From: Archaeoglobales archaeon | GTDB taxonomy: Archaea > Halobacteriota > Archaeoglobi > Archaeoglobales > Archaeoglobaceae | Reading direction: 5' to 3' | Assembly: GCA_003662995.1 (NCBI GenBank) | Contig: QMZC01000019.1 | Location: 1 to 33,054, forward strand | Length of the DNA: 33,054 nt | Shown here: piece by piece, positions 1-8,430 of the stretch | Position numbering within the stretch: the first letter of the stretch is position 1 | How the letters are laid out: each line of letters begins with the position of its first letter | The notes under the pieces: model-generated | The model's database searches: none | Told to the model about the DNA's origin: nothing | What the model saw: the letters and a program-made list of their open reading frames with translations, nothing else | Position numbers and translations under genes: made by a program

Positions 1-1
1 A

Positions 2-814
2 AACCCTTGGAAGACAAAAATCGACCCGTATTGGGGTACTGCATCGACATTCGATGAGATGGTTAGGAACTTGGTTGCAGTTAATTCAAAGCCTCACAGC
101 TTTGCAGACTGTCTAAACTTTGGAAATCCTGAAAAACCTGAAAGGATGGGAGAGTTCGTTGAGAGCGTTAAAGCCTTAGGTTGGATGGCTTCAGGTTTTG
201 GGCTGCCATGTGTTAGTGGTAACGTTAGCTTTTATAATGAGACGCCTTATCAATCAATTCCGCCAACACCAACTTTGCTTGGGGTGGGCATTGTTGAGGA
301 TATAAGAAAAGCAATAACCTCCTACTTCAAAACGAAGGGTAATGCGGTTGTGTTAATTGGTGAGACCTCAAAGGAGTTTGGAGGTAGCGTTTATTCAGCT
401 GTAACAAATCAAAAAAGCTTTTTAGTGCCAAGAACGTCTCCTGAAAAACTCAAAAGTTACAGCAATGCGATGTTAGAATCTTTCAAGAATTTCAAGGTTT
501 ACGCATGCCACGACGTTTCAGATGGTGGATTAGCTATAACCATTGCGGAGATGTGCTTTGGCAGTAAAGGATTTGAATCTGTAAACAATCTGGATTACGT
601 CGATCTTTTCTCAGAATCTAATACGAGGTGGGTCGTTGAAATTAAAGAGTCGGATTTAAAGGATTACATTGATTTCTTTGCCAGCAAAGGTTTGAAAGCC
701 AAGCATGTAGGCTTCGTTGTCGATGAAACGATCTCTTTTGGTTCATTCGAGATAGACGTTGATGAAGCTGAAAAGGCATGGAGAGAAGGATTGACTAGAT
801 TTACAGGATGGTAG
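2..814 (+). CDS. purL: Phosphoribosylformylglycinamidine synthase subunit PurL, C-terminal part (5' end outside the window)
   Basis: PurL makes formylglycinamidine ribonucleotide from FGAR, ATP and glutamine-derived ammonia in purine biosynthesis. The frame is open from base 2, before the first ATG at 59, so this is the 3' part of a longer gene. The visible start reads [20 protein letters not shown], then [10 protein letters not shown] and GNVSFYNE, which are typical of the PurL catalytic core. A later [10 protein letters not shown] block is the conserved motif of the second half of the PurM/PurL fold. About 270 of the usual 700-odd residues are present and the C-terminus (RFTGW) looks natural. 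No adjacent purQ or purS is visible. The family call is firm; the true start cannot be seen. Confidence 0.95.
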   Translation, partial: NPWKTKIDPYWGTASTFDEMVRNLVAVNSKPHSFADCLNFGNPEKPERMGEFVESVKALGWMASGFGLPCVSGNVSFYNETPYQSIPPTPTLLGVGIVEDIRKAITSYFKTKGNAVVLIGETSKEFGGSVYSAVTNQKSFLVPRTSPEKLKSYSNAMLESFKNFKVYACHDVSDGGLAITIAEMCFGSKGFESVNNLDYVDLFSESNTRWVVEIKESDLKDYIDFFASKGLKAKHVGFVVDETISFGSFEIDVDEAEKAWREGLTRFTGW

Positions 815-1015
815 TTAGATATCAGTATCCGATTATGATTTACATTTTTATATTTTAATAATTTAAAAAATCAATCAAAAATCAAACCATCGATTCCAGC
901 TATTGTTATTTCGAGATTGTTTATCTTAAACTTCTGCATTCTGCCACCAAACAACAATAAGCATTCAATTATTTAATTTTTTTCTTTGTATTGTTTATTA
1001 TTATTCACATGTTTC

Positions 1016-1118
1016 TGAATTATTCGAATAAGTCTTAATATTAAATGTAGTTCGAATGATTCGAGTGATATGAATGTAAAAAGTAGTCCGAATTATTCGA
1101 TACAGTATGAATCATTCG
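1016..1118. promoter_or_regulatory. Array of four near-palindromic 11-mers, consensus YGAATNATTCG
   Basis: Four copies of a CGAAT-N-ATTCG type palindrome lie at 1016-1026 (TGAATTATTCG), 1053-1063 (CGAATGATTCG), 1089-1099 (CGAATTATTCG) and 1108-1118 (TGAATCATTCG). A half-match, TGAATG, lies at 1071. Start-to-start distances are 37, 36 and 19 bp, so all sites fall on an approximately 18-19 bp ladder. The last copy overlaps the first possible ATG (1107) of the downstream UbiA-like frame. The rest of 815-1106 is very AT-rich and holds no gene that I can see. Regular spacing and symmetry suggest cooperative binding by a dimeric regulator; the binding protein is unknown. Confidence 0.5.
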
Positions 1119-1680
1119 GAGAGTTATAGAAAAGTAGGGGTAAGATTGATTATCAGCATGGAAGCTTTGAAGGCTTCGATGTTTGTTGGAGTTTCAGCTT
1201 TCTTCAGAATTCTGTTTGCCCAACAGTTATCAAATTCCTTCGATTTAAAGTTGTGCTTAGCCTTCTGCTTTACCGCATTGGCTATTTACATCCTCGACAG
1301 GAGTTTTGATTATGAATCAAACGAATTTGTCTTTGCTATACTTTTCGTACTACTATCTTTCGTGTTGTTTAGCTCGTTTATGCCATTCATCGCCCTATTT
1401 ATCGGTTTTCTTTACTCCAAAGGCGTAAAGGGTTTCAGGCTGAAGAGGGGCTACGGAGTGAAGAATCTCGTAACTGCTCTGACTTGGGGAGTCAACATAG
1501 CATTCTACTCTAAAATCAATACACTTATCATCGTTTTCTTTACCGTTAAAAGTTTTATTATCACCCTCTTAAACGATTTCAAAGATACTGGAAGTAATAT
1601 AAAATAAGGAGTGTAGAGAAATACCGTCAATTATTAGAGAAAAGATGATTTGCTTAATATCGAATATTTATTTTAATTAA
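1107..1680 (+). pseudogene. Truncated or decayed UbiA-like prenyltransferase-family membrane protein
   Basis: The uninterrupted frame 1107-1607 would encode up to 166 aa with several hydrophobic segments; an alternative ATG is at 1158 (MEALKASMFVG). YILDRSFDYES resembles the first Asp-rich motif of archaeal UbiA-like proteins. KGFRLKRGYGVKNLVTALTWG is a typical loop of that family, and NDFKDTGSN sits where the second Asp-rich motif belongs. The family usually continues for about 100 more residues. Here the frame stops at TAA 1605, and the sequence resumes in the +1 frame from 1621 as IPSIIREKMICLIS, where the family has a GVxTxP-type segment. The gene therefore looks broken by a stop and a frame change, then truncated. 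The N-terminal piece could still be expressed. Family assignment is moderately sure. Confidence 0.55.
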
Positions 1681-1744
1681 TGTTATATTATATATGTCAT
1701 AATACCAAAAAAAATATATAACAAAAAAGTATACGATTATACCA

Positions 1745-2146
1745 ATGATAGTAATGATTATTAGATTTATTTGGAGTATATTAATTGTTTCAGTAGCGAG
1801 TATGGGATGTCTACAATTGGAAAAGGCTAATGTAAAATCCGAGATTATTGGAGATTCATACGATTTTGACGCTACAAGCATGAAAATCACACTTAAACTA
1901 ACGGTAAAAGTGATGAACGTTGGAGATACTGAAGCAAAAGATTGTACAGTTTCTGTTGTAGTTAAAACGCCAGACGGAAAAGTTCTCGGATCTAACACAG
2001 TGGATTTTGGAGATCTCCCAAAAGGGGGCAGTAAAGTGAAGGACACATATATAGTACTATCTCTTGAAAATTTATCTGATCTTTTCTGGAATGCGTTAAG
2101 AGGCCAGACAAAGCTAAAGTATGAAACTGAAGTGAGCTGCAGGTGA
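1745..2146 (+). CDS. Small secreted lipoprotein, unknown function
   Basis: The 133-residue product starts with a hydrophobic stretch (IIRFIWSILIVSVASMGC) ending in a lipobox-like ASMGC, so Cys20 or a nearby residue could be lipidated after export. The rest (KITLKLTVKVMNVGDTEAKD, then TPDGKVLGS and DLPKGGSKV) reads as a single beta-sandwich of the kind found in archaeal CARDB/FxLYD-type surface proteins. No catalytic residues are evident. A TATA-like tract (aatatataac, about 1712-1721) lies about 25 bp before the ATG, suggesting a near-leaderless transcript; ATG 1754 is an alternative start. Its stop overlaps the start of the next gene, so it is probably the first gene of a four-gene envelope operon. 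Confidence 0.7.
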   Translation: MIVMIIRFIWSILIVSVASMGCLQLEKANVKSEIIGDSYDFDATSMKITLKLTVKVMNVGDTEAKDCTVSVVVKTPDGKVLGSNTVDFGDLPKGGSKVKDTYIVLSLENLSDLFWNALRGQTKLKYETEVSCR

Positions 2147-2904
2147 TTAAAATGTCTGCAAAAGACATTGCCTATGCTTTGGTAGGTGGTAGAACTGGCA
2201 TTAGAGGGCTTACTATTGTTCTACCATGTCTGCTAGTATTTTTCTTCACTTTAATACTGAGTTTCAATTTAAGATCGCTCACTTTGATGTCTGTCGCTGC
2301 ATTCTCACTTGCAATTCCTGTGAGTATCAGGCATGGCGAAGTGAGTAAAGGAATGGGATATGCTGTCTACATCTTTGTTATTTTCAGCTCTTTCATAGTA
2401 GTGCCTTTTCAGCATTTCATTGATCGACCTTTGGGATTAATGGTAGCAATTGGTTTAGGAGTGGTTCTTAACCCAGTAATTGACAGAATGAAAACGTACA
2501 TTGAAAAAGCATACTACACAGACTTATATAGTGTTATCCTTGGTGTGGATGACAAAATTGCAGAAATTCTCACAATTAGTCAAGAAGATGGTTTTGATTT
2601 TTTAATTCATAAATTAAAAAGGGACTACAAATTCAGGGAAGAAGTAACTAAACAATTGCTCATTTGGATACACAACAAAGAAAGAAAACTCCAAAACATA
2701 AGGTATTTTGCAATATTGCTTCTTGGAGAAATAGGTGATAAAAACATTATCCCAGAATTGGAAAAGTTGTTGGATGAAGATACAGTAATTGAAATAGAGG
2801 TTGGTGAGATAAAAGGCATAGGGCCTGTATCTAAAGAGTACAAAATATCACAACTTGCAAGAGAGGCCATAGAAAAGATAAAAGAACGAGAAGGGGTGAG
2901 TTGA
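2143..2904 (+). CDS. Membrane protein with C-terminal HEAT-like repeat, unknown function
   Basis: The product is 253 aa from GTG 2143, or 250 aa from ATG 2152. GTG 2143 overlaps the TGA of the preceding lipoprotein gene, so translational coupling is likely. Residues about 20-110 hold three to four hydrophobic membrane segments. The soluble C-terminal half contains RYFAILLLGEIGDKNIIPEL, a typical HEAT/PBS-type helical repeat, and ends SQLAREAIEKIKERE, a second repeat-like helix. HEAT repeats usually bind proteins, so a cytoplasmic scaffold attached to a membrane anchor is a reasonable inference. I do not recognise the family. Its stop overlaps the ATG of the next lipoprotein gene at 2904. Confidence 0.7.
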   Translation: MIKMSAKDIAYALVGGRTGIRGLTIVLPCLLVFFFTLILSFNLRSLTLMSVAAFSLAIPVSIRHGEVSKGMGYAVYIFVIFSSFIVVPFQHFIDRPLGLMVAIGLGVVLNPVIDRMKTYIEKAYYTDLYSVILGVDDKIAEILTISQEDGFDFLIHKLKRDYKFREEVTKQLLIWIHNKERKLQNIRYFAILLLGEIGDKNIIPELEKLLDEDTVIEIEVGEIKGIGPVSKEYKISQLAREAIEKIKEREGVS

Positions 2905-3548
2905 TGTTTGGAACATATAGAATTTTTGTGTTATTTGTATTAATACTTTCAATATCTCTATTGTTTTCTGGATGTTTGGGCATTATGAAGTCTAAGGAAG
3001 ACTACTATAAAGAAGCTAAGGAATTAATACAACAAGGATCAATAGAAATAAAAACTGGTATTGATGAGATGTCAGAAGTTCTGCATATTCTCCAAAGTAA
3101 GGATATTTTGAAGGAGAAAGAAATCGAATCTCCTCATTTTGATATATCTGTTGGTGATAAAGATATAAATCCAAATGTAAAAATTACTAAAAGAAAGATA
3201 TATTATTTAGATACAACATTTATACCAAAGTGTAGTGATTGGTGCATCGAAGTCGCATCGAAAGCCAAAAAAGCATCAGAACGTATCTCTACTGGACAAT
3301 CTAAAGCTAGTAAAGCTGTAAAAATATTTTGGAAAATAGGGTCTGATAATGAAGCTAAAGCTATTACTAGAACGATAACAGCAAATAATAACATTTATTG
3401 GTTATCAGAGTTAGGAGATAAAATTTCAAAAGCTTTCGAATCTCTTAACAAGGGTGATAGTGATAAATATAAGTCATATCTAGAAGCAGCAAACCAAATT
3501 CTAGTAGATTGGTTACAGTACGATCCATTTTCTATATCAATTCATTAA
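2904..3548 (+). CDS. Secreted lipoprotein with helical ectodomain, unknown function
   Basis: The start is ATG 2904, overlapping the TGA of the upstream gene and preceded by a GGGGTGA ribosome-binding site; a TTG at 2901 is less likely. The N-terminus is a clear lipoprotein signal (FVLFVLILSISLLFSGC), with Cys after LFSG as the predicted lipidation site. The remaining roughly 190 residues are Lys/Glu/Ser-rich and look mainly alpha-helical (YYKEAKELIQQGSIEI, ASKAKKASERISTG), like helical-bundle surface proteins. No known motif is visible. It lies third in the operon, after another lipoprotein and a HEAT-bearing membrane protein, which suggests a shared envelope-associated role. Confidence 0.7.
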   Translation: MFGTYRIFVLFVLILSISLLFSGCLGIMKSKEDYYKEAKELIQQGSIEIKTGIDEMSEVLHILQSKDILKEKEIESPHFDISVGDKDINPNVKITKRKIYYLDTTFIPKCSDWCIEVASKAKKASERISTGQSKASKAVKIFWKIGSDNEAKAITRTITANNNIYWLSELGDKISKAFESLNKGDSDKYKSYLEAANQILVDWLQYDPFSISIH

Positions 3549-3561
3549 AGGGTGAATCCAT

Positions 3562-3948
3562 ATGGTTTCATCTGAAAGCAGAGATTATATTGAGTGGTGT
3601 TTAGTATCTCTTGTGCTAAATGCATTCGTTTTGTTCGTTCTAATTGCCAATAATAGTGGTTATGTGTTGCAGGAGGGTCTATCCTTAATTGCCTTAGTTG
3701 TTCTTTTTATAATTCCTGTTTTAGCAGGGACAACTCTCGTTCCTGTAGCAATTCGAGTTGCTAAAATTAAGTTTAGTGATGGGACCTTATACACCATAAG
3801 TTTTGGGTATATAATCATATACTATTTATTTTTGATTTTTGTGTTAACATCCTTTGGTGGTGTTGCTTTAGTGATATTGGGTATGCTACTAATTGGAAAC
3901 ATCTTGATAGCATTATATGGGATTAGATTGGGAATTAAATTTGGATAA
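3562..3948 (+). CDS. Small four-helix membrane protein, unknown function
   Basis: A 128-aa hydrophobic protein with four likely transmembrane helices at about residues 14-30, 38-56, 78-96 and 98-122, separated by short charged loops (ESRDYIEW, RVAKIKFSDG). It starts 13 bp after the preceding lipoprotein gene, with GGGTGA upstream of the ATG, so it is probably the last gene of the same operon. I recognise no family; the general look is of a small integral membrane subunit. It is followed by about 110 bp before the 3' end of the convergent regulator gene. Confidence 0.65.
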   Translation: MVSSESRDYIEWCLVSLVLNAFVLFVLIANNSGYVLQEGLSLIALVVLFIIPVLAGTTLVPVAIRVAKIKFSDGTLYTISFGYIIIYYLFLIFVLTSFGGVALVILGMLLIGNILIALYGIRLGIKFG

Positions 3949-4061
3949 CTTCTCAATCCTCACCACATCTTTTGAGCTTTGTCCTAACAGTGAATTTTCC
4001 ACTCAAGCTTTTGGATTCTACACCATACTAAAAGTAAAACCGAAAATTTCTCAGGCTGAAT

Positions 4062-4853
4062 TCATAATTCAACCCTTCTTGATTGAGATAAGTAATAACT
4101 GAAAAGCTTTAAACCCCATTCAACTGCATCTTTGGTTTTGCATATCAGGATTTGAGAAGCATCGTAGGAGTTTTCGTAAAGGTTCATTGTAAAACCTTTT
4201 TCTGCGGTGACGAAAGTCAGCTTAACACTCTTGCACACAAACATCTCTCCTCTGTTTAAGAATTCATTCAATTCTCTTTCGTTCACTTCTATAATCCTCT
4301 CAAATATACTCTCGGTTACGATTAGCTTGACCTCCTTTTTCTTTGATAATTCAGTAAAAATATTGGGAAAGTCCTTGTGATAGACGGAAGACAAACCATA
4401 AATCCATCTTGAGCTTAGAAGAATGTTCCACCATTCTTTATGAAATTCGTATGGATTTTCTTTTTCAAAAACTACTCCACCATAGAGCATATAAATGTCT
4501 TTTAGTAAAAAATCTGGTATGGGTGTTAAATCGTGTTGTTTAAAGAACTTTTTTAAGTTTGCAACAACATCGAAAAATTTGATAATTTCTACAAGCTTTT
4601 TGTAAGCTACTTCTCCAATTTCTGAAATTACATACATCTCGTTGTCCCTTTCAATTAAACCCAATTCGATTAGGGTTTTTAAGTGTGGTGCAACCGTTGG
4701 TTTAGCCTTTTTTAGAGATTCAGAAATTTCCGATAAATTTTGGGGTTTGTTTAACACTTCTAGTATCTTAAGCTTAGAGAGGCTGTACGAGAGTGCTTTA
4801 ATTGTTTCTAATCCTTTTTCCATGTTTTGTGTAATCGAATTTTTACTTAACAC
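4062..4853 (-). CDS. FilR1-type winged-helix transcriptional regulator
   Basis: The product has an N-terminal winged helix of ArsR/MarR type: LSKLKILEVLNKPQNLSEIS, then KAKPTVAPHLKTLIELGLIE as recognition helix and turn, then a wing (NEMYVISEIGEVAYKKL). The C-terminal part (about residues 90-255) resembles the FilR1/DUF1724 domain, with FFKQHDLTPIPDFLL, KEVKLIVTESIFERI and GFTMNLYENSYDASQ. Many such proteins occur in Archaeoglobales and methanogens. FilR1 is linked to methanogenesis and filament regulation in Methanosaeta; other members are uncharacterised. The start is GTG 4853 or, more likely, ATG 4823 (MEKGLETI). Its target is unknown; the convergent envelope operon next door is one candidate. 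Family confidence is good. Confidence 0.8.
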   Translation of the reverse strand: MLSKNSITQNMEKGLETIKALSYSLSKLKILEVLNKPQNLSEISESLKKAKPTVAPHLKTLIELGLIERDNEMYVISEIGEVAYKKLVEIIKFFDVVANLKKFFKQHDLTPIPDFLLKDIYMLYGGVVFEKENPYEFHKEWWNILLSSRWIYGLSSVYHKDFPNIFTELSKKKEVKLIVTESIFERIIEVNERELNEFLNRGEMFVCKSVKLTFVTAEKGFTMNLYENSYDASQILICKTKDAVEWGLKLFSYYLSQSRRVEL

Positions 4854-4992
4854 TTTTGGTTTAGTTATGAGTATTTTTCTTAGAATTTTTTGTTATACAC
4901 ATTGCTATATGAAAAGCTATTAGATTAGTGGAAAAGAAAACATCAAATCTGTGTAGTAATAAAAAGTGAGAGACGCTTAAAAACTTAGAGAA

Positions 4993-5002
4993 GCATATAT
5001 AA
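4993..5002 (+). promoter_or_regulatory. TATA-box-like promoter of the Rqc2/NFACT gene
   Basis: GCATATATAA lies 25-34 bp before the ATG at 5027, the usual archaeal TATA position for a leaderless or nearly leaderless transcript. No Shine-Dalgarno-like sequence precedes the start, consistent with leaderless translation. Confidence 0.5.
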
Positions 5003-5026
5003 TTCCCAACACAAAAACCAACTAAG

Positions 5027-6952
5027 ATGATATCAATGTCTTCATTTGACATAAGGGCTTGTGTGAATGAACTGCAAGCACTAATCGATGGCAAAATCGA
5101 GAAGATTTATCATTACCCACCTGACGAAATTAGGATTAAGGTTTACTCGAAAGAGGGAAGAAAAGACCTCATAATCGAGGCTGGAAGGAGAATACACCTC
5201 ACAAAATTCCCCAAACAAAGTCCAAGATTCCCATCAAGTTTTGCAATGATTTTGAGGAAGCATTTGGAAGGAGGAAGAATTAGAAAAATAGAGCAGTACG
5301 ATTTTGATAGGATTGTTAAAATTGAAATTGAGAGAAAAGAAGAAAAGAAGACGATAATTGCTGAACTGTTCTCCAAAGGCAACGTAATACTTGCAAACGA
5401 AGATTTGGAGATAATTATGCCATTAAAGTTCAGATTTAAGCCAAAAGAAGTGTATAGGTTTCCTGAACCAAGAAATCCCGTTGAACTGGTTGATTATATT
5501 GATGGGACTAAAGACAAAGAAATCGTTAGGGCTTTGGCAAATATTGGTTTAGGCGGTTTGTATGCTGAGGAGGTTTGTTTAAGGGCAAACATCGACAAAA
5601 ACAGGAAGGTTGAGGAGTTGAGCGATGGAGAAGTCAGCCAAATAAAGAATGTGGTCACATCTCTTTTTAAAGCAGTGGAAAAACCAGAACCACAAATAAT
5701 AATCAAAGATGGAAATTACCACGATGTCGTACCCTTAAGCCTGAAATACTACGAAAAATACGAAAAGAAATTTTTTGATGAATTTAATTCAGCATTAGAT
5801 GAATTCTACTCAAAAAAGATAGTCGAAATGGCTGAGATGGAAGAGAAAAAGTCAGAGAAATTGGAAAAACTGAAAAAAAGATTAGAAATGCAATTTGAAA
5901 CCAAAAAGAGGTTTGAGGAGGAGATAGAGAAGTATAAAAGAATTGGAGATTTGATTTACGAAAATTATTCAACAATTGAGAAAATAATGGATGCATTTAA
6001 AAAAGCAAGGGAAAAGATGTCTTGGGATGAGATAAGGAACTTCTTGGATAAAAACAAGGATAAACAAGGGGTAATCTCACTAATCAAATCTGTAAGTCCA
6101 AAAAACAACAGTATAACTATTGAACTTGAATATCCCGTTGAGTTGAGCTTAAACAAGACGATTCACCAGATTGCTGATGAGTACTACAACAAGGCTAAGA
6201 AGATTAAAGAGAAGTTGGATGGTTTATTGAAGGCTATTGAGAAAACGAAGGAGGACATGGAAAAAGTTGAAGAAATTGAAGCTAAAAAGTATGTGGAAAG
6301 CATAAGGGTGGTTAGAAAGCGTGAATGGTTTGAGAGATTTAGATGGTTTGTAACTTCAGACGGCTTTCTGGTTATTGGAGGAAGAAATGCGGCAATGAAC
6401 GAAGAAATCGTTTCAAAGTATCTTGAAACCAATGACCTATTTTTCCACACACAAACTCCCGGAGCACCAGCAACAATTTTAAAGAATGGGCAAAATGCCC
6501 CAGAACAAAGCTTGATTGAAGCAGCAAAATTTGCTGTGACGTACTCAGCATTGTGGAAAGAAGGAAAGTATGGTGGAGATGTTTACTACGTAAAACCTGA
6601 GCAGGTTAAAAGAACTGCTAAAGCTGGGGAGTACTTGCCAAAGGGTAGCTTTTACATTGTTGGAAAGAGGGAATACATTAAAGCTTCTGTTTCTTGTGGT
6701 GTGGGTGTTGAAATGGACAAATTTAGGGTTTTTGGAGGCCCAATAACTGCCGTTAAGAAATATTGCGACTACTACGTTGAATTGGACATTGGAAACGAAT
6801 CGCCCAATGAGCTATCTAAAGAAATAGCATTTAAGCTGATTTCAATGGCTAAAGAGGGTGAAAAGCATTTGGTGAGGAGTATAGCAACTCCCGATGAGAT
6901 TATGAAGTTTTTACCTCCTGGTAAATCAAGGATTAAGGAGATTATGAAATAA
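5027..6952 (+). CDS. rqcH: Archaeal Rqc2/NEMF-family ribosome quality control protein (NFACT)
   Basis: A 641-aa protein with the whole NFACT layout. The NFACT-N domain covers about residues 1-200, with FDIRACVNELQ near the start and the Asp-Arg pair D94-R95 (YDFDR) at the position that matters for tRNA binding in Rqc2/RqcH. A middle helical part is followed by a Lys/Glu-rich coiled coil (about 255-425). The NFACT-R domain is at about 450-575 (GFLVIGGRNAAMNEEIV, then LFFHTQTPGAPATILKNG). Relatives bind split 60S/50S subunits carrying stalled nascent chains and recruit tRNA to add C-terminal tails. The archaeal protein lacks the extra eukaryotic C-terminal domain. ATG 5027 or ATG 5036 could start it. 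Monocistronic by spacing. Confidence 0.93.
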   Translation: MISMSSFDIRACVNELQALIDGKIEKIYHYPPDEIRIKVYSKEGRKDLIIEAGRRIHLTKFPKQSPRFPSSFAMILRKHLEGGRIRKIEQYDFDRIVKIEIERKEEKKTIIAELFSKGNVILANEDLEIIMPLKFRFKPKEVYRFPEPRNPVELVDYIDGTKDKEIVRALANIGLGGLYAEEVCLRANIDKNRKVEELSDGEVSQIKNVVTSLFKAVEKPEPQIIIKDGNYHDVVPLSLKYYEKYEKKFFDEFNSALDEFYSKKIVEMAEMEEKKSEKLEKLKKRLEMQFETKKRFEEEIEKYKRIGDLIYENYSTIEKIMDAFKKAREKMSWDEIRNFLDKNKDKQGVISLIKSVSPKNNSITIELEYPVELSLNKTIHQIADEYYNKAKKIKEKLDGLLKAIEKTKEDMEKVEEIEAKKYVESIRVVRKREWFERFRWFVTSDGFLVIGGRNAAMNEEIVSKYLETNDLFFHTQTPGAPATILKNGQNAPEQSLIEAAKFAVTYSALWKEGKYGGDVYYVKPEQVKRTAKAGEYLPKGSFYIVGKREYIKASVSCGVGVEMDKFRVFGGPITAVKKYCDYYVELDIGNESPNELSKEIAFKLISMAKEGEKHLVRSIATPDEIMKFLPPGKSRIKEIMK

Positions 6953-7014
6953 TAAAACACACCACTTACAACCACGACTCACAAACTTATATATGATTAA
7001 AAACTAATTTGAGT

Positions 7015-7374
7015 ATGTACGAAATGATGAATCTGCTTAAACACTCTGAAAGAATCAAGTCAGAGCTAATTATAGGCTCAAAGATGCTTGTGGCTTTGAA
7101 GGGTTTTAAGGATGCTGAATTTACTGGAGCATTGAAAATGCTGGAGCAGTACTTCCAAGCATTGCTGACAGAAGTCGGAATTGCTTTAAACTCGACCAAA
7201 GATTTAAGGTTTAAAGATATACTCGATTTGATCTCAAATTTAAATTTTGCCGATTACAACACTTCAATGGAGAGCATATCCAAAGCTGTAAGTATAACAA
7301 CAACATGTGCAAATGAGGCTTTTCAAACGCTTTTTGGAGATAAAGCAGAAAAAGATAGAATCAGTAAGGGGTAG
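7015..7374 (+). CDS. Small helical protein, unknown function
   Basis: A 119-aa product from ATG 7015; a TTG at 7009 would add two residues. A TATA-like tract (cttatatatg, about 6986-6995) lies 20-30 bp upstream and no ribosome-binding site is evident. The sequence is predicted mostly alpha-helical and soluble (MLVALKGFKDAEFTGALKML, then ISKAVSITTTCANEAFQTLF), with no membrane segment. I recognise no motif. The 3' end overlaps the convergent bpsA gene by 14 bp, an arrangement that usually reflects compaction rather than shared function. Its base composition matches its neighbours. It is likely real because of the promoter position and coding-like sequence, but the function is unknown. Confidence 0.6.
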   Translation: MYEMMNLLKHSERIKSELIIGSKMLVALKGFKDAEFTGALKMLEQYFQALLTEVGIALNSTKDLRFKDILDLISNLNFADYNTSMESISKAVSITTTCANEAFQTLFGDKAEKDRISKG

Positions 7375-8395
7375 CCCAACTCTCATCATCCTTGTAAACT
7401 TTCTCGTCAATCATCATCTCTCCCTCCACAACAGGTTTTGGTTGCTTAACAGCTTCAATCCTGTATAAAGTCGATCTATACCAGTTATAGTCAATTTTAG
7501 CCCCTATTTTTTTCACAATTGGCAGTTTATCCTGAAATCTGAAGAAGTTTTTATCATCTTGCGGATAAACGTTGAAACGCCTTCTCAAATCTGTAATGAT
7601 GAATCCCATGTCATGAATAATTTTCTGGATCTCATACCACTTCTTTCTTGAAGCTTCAAGTGTTGTAATGCCGAAATAACCTGAACAGCCAACTCCTTTC
7701 AACGTTGAGACTCCTCTCGACAAAAACAGCTTTAAGCCCGGGATGGTCTCGACGGGGTCTGTAACAAAAATGTCAAACTTCCCTTTCAGCTCTTCAGGAA
7801 ATACTTGCTGAACATCGTAAACCATAGCCTCAATCGGAAGCTTGTATTCCTTTGCAATTTCATTAATAAAATCTATCAGCCTATCATCAATATCAACCAC
7901 CACAACCTTCTCCGGAAAGCCCGTTAGCGATGCTGCAATACTCAATAAATCATCATCTCCAACGATGAACATTCTCGAATTTACCAAATCCCCCCTCTCG
8001 TAGATTAACTCGACTCTCTTGATAACTCCATCCAAGCTGATAAACCCCTGATCATACTTCTCTATTGCCTCAGGTCTGTCTTTGGCTATTTCTGAATATT
8101 TCTTGAAGACATCTTTAAAGTAGTCTGAGATTTGGTATCCAGTGCCATCACAAGTGTTGCAAACAAAATTTGAAATTTTTTTCAAATTTAGCGATTTGCA
8201 CTCTTTTAACCCTTTCTCAGTTAAGCTAACCAACCCTTTTTCAACGGAGATAAATCCATCCTTCTCTAAACCTTGCATGAGTTCAAAAAACTCCTTAAGG
8301 CTTGCGTCCTGACTGTCAATAAGCTCGTAAACGCTAATGTCCCCTAAGTACAATTTTTGGAGGATCTGATTTCTAATTCTTCTCATTTCGCTCAT
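7361..8395 (-). CDS. bpsA: N4-bis(aminopropyl)spermidine synthase (branched-chain polyamine synthase)
   Basis: BpsA adds two aminopropyl groups from decarboxylated S-adenosylmethionine to spermidine, giving the branched polyamine N4-bis(aminopropyl)spermidine of thermophiles. The 344-aa protein has an N-terminal winged-helix-like domain (ILQKLYLGDISVYELI, to about residue 70). CNTCDGTG follows at 79-86. The Rossmann-type catalytic domain has the family's GDDDL at 146-150, then VVVVDIDDRLI and DPVETIPGLKLFLSRG. All are characteristic of the former DUF43 family. It lies 35 bp downstream of speD on the same strand, so the substrate-making and substrate-using enzymes are probably co-transcribed. 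GAGGT lies 6-7 bp before the ATG. Confidence 0.92.
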   Translation of the reverse strand: MSEMRRIRNQILQKLYLGDISVYELIDSQDASLKEFFELMQGLEKDGFISVEKGLVSLTEKGLKECKSLNLKKISNFVCNTCDGTGYQISDYFKDVFKKYSEIAKDRPEAIEKYDQGFISLDGVIKRVELIYERGDLVNSRMFIVGDDDLLSIAASLTGFPEKVVVVDIDDRLIDFINEIAKEYKLPIEAMVYDVQQVFPEELKGKFDIFVTDPVETIPGLKLFLSRGVSTLKGVGCSGYFGITTLEASRKKWYEIQKIIHDMGFIITDLRRRFNVYPQDDKNFFRFQDKLPIVKKIGAKIDYNWYRSTLYRIEAVKQPKPVVEGEMMIDEKVYKDDESWATPY

Positions 8396-8430
8396 CTTTT
8401 ACCTCTTTTTAGGGGTTTTTAGTCTTTTGA

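Noticed and set aside
815-1106. CRISPR-like repeats
   Set aside because: The repeated unit is only 11 bp and palindromic, spacing is short and irregular, and there are no cas genes; an operator array fits better.
3917-4102. 61-codon plus-strand frame overlapping the end of the four-helix membrane protein gene
   Set aside because: It overlaps a better gene and the end of the regulator gene, has no ribosome-binding site and no protein-like motif.
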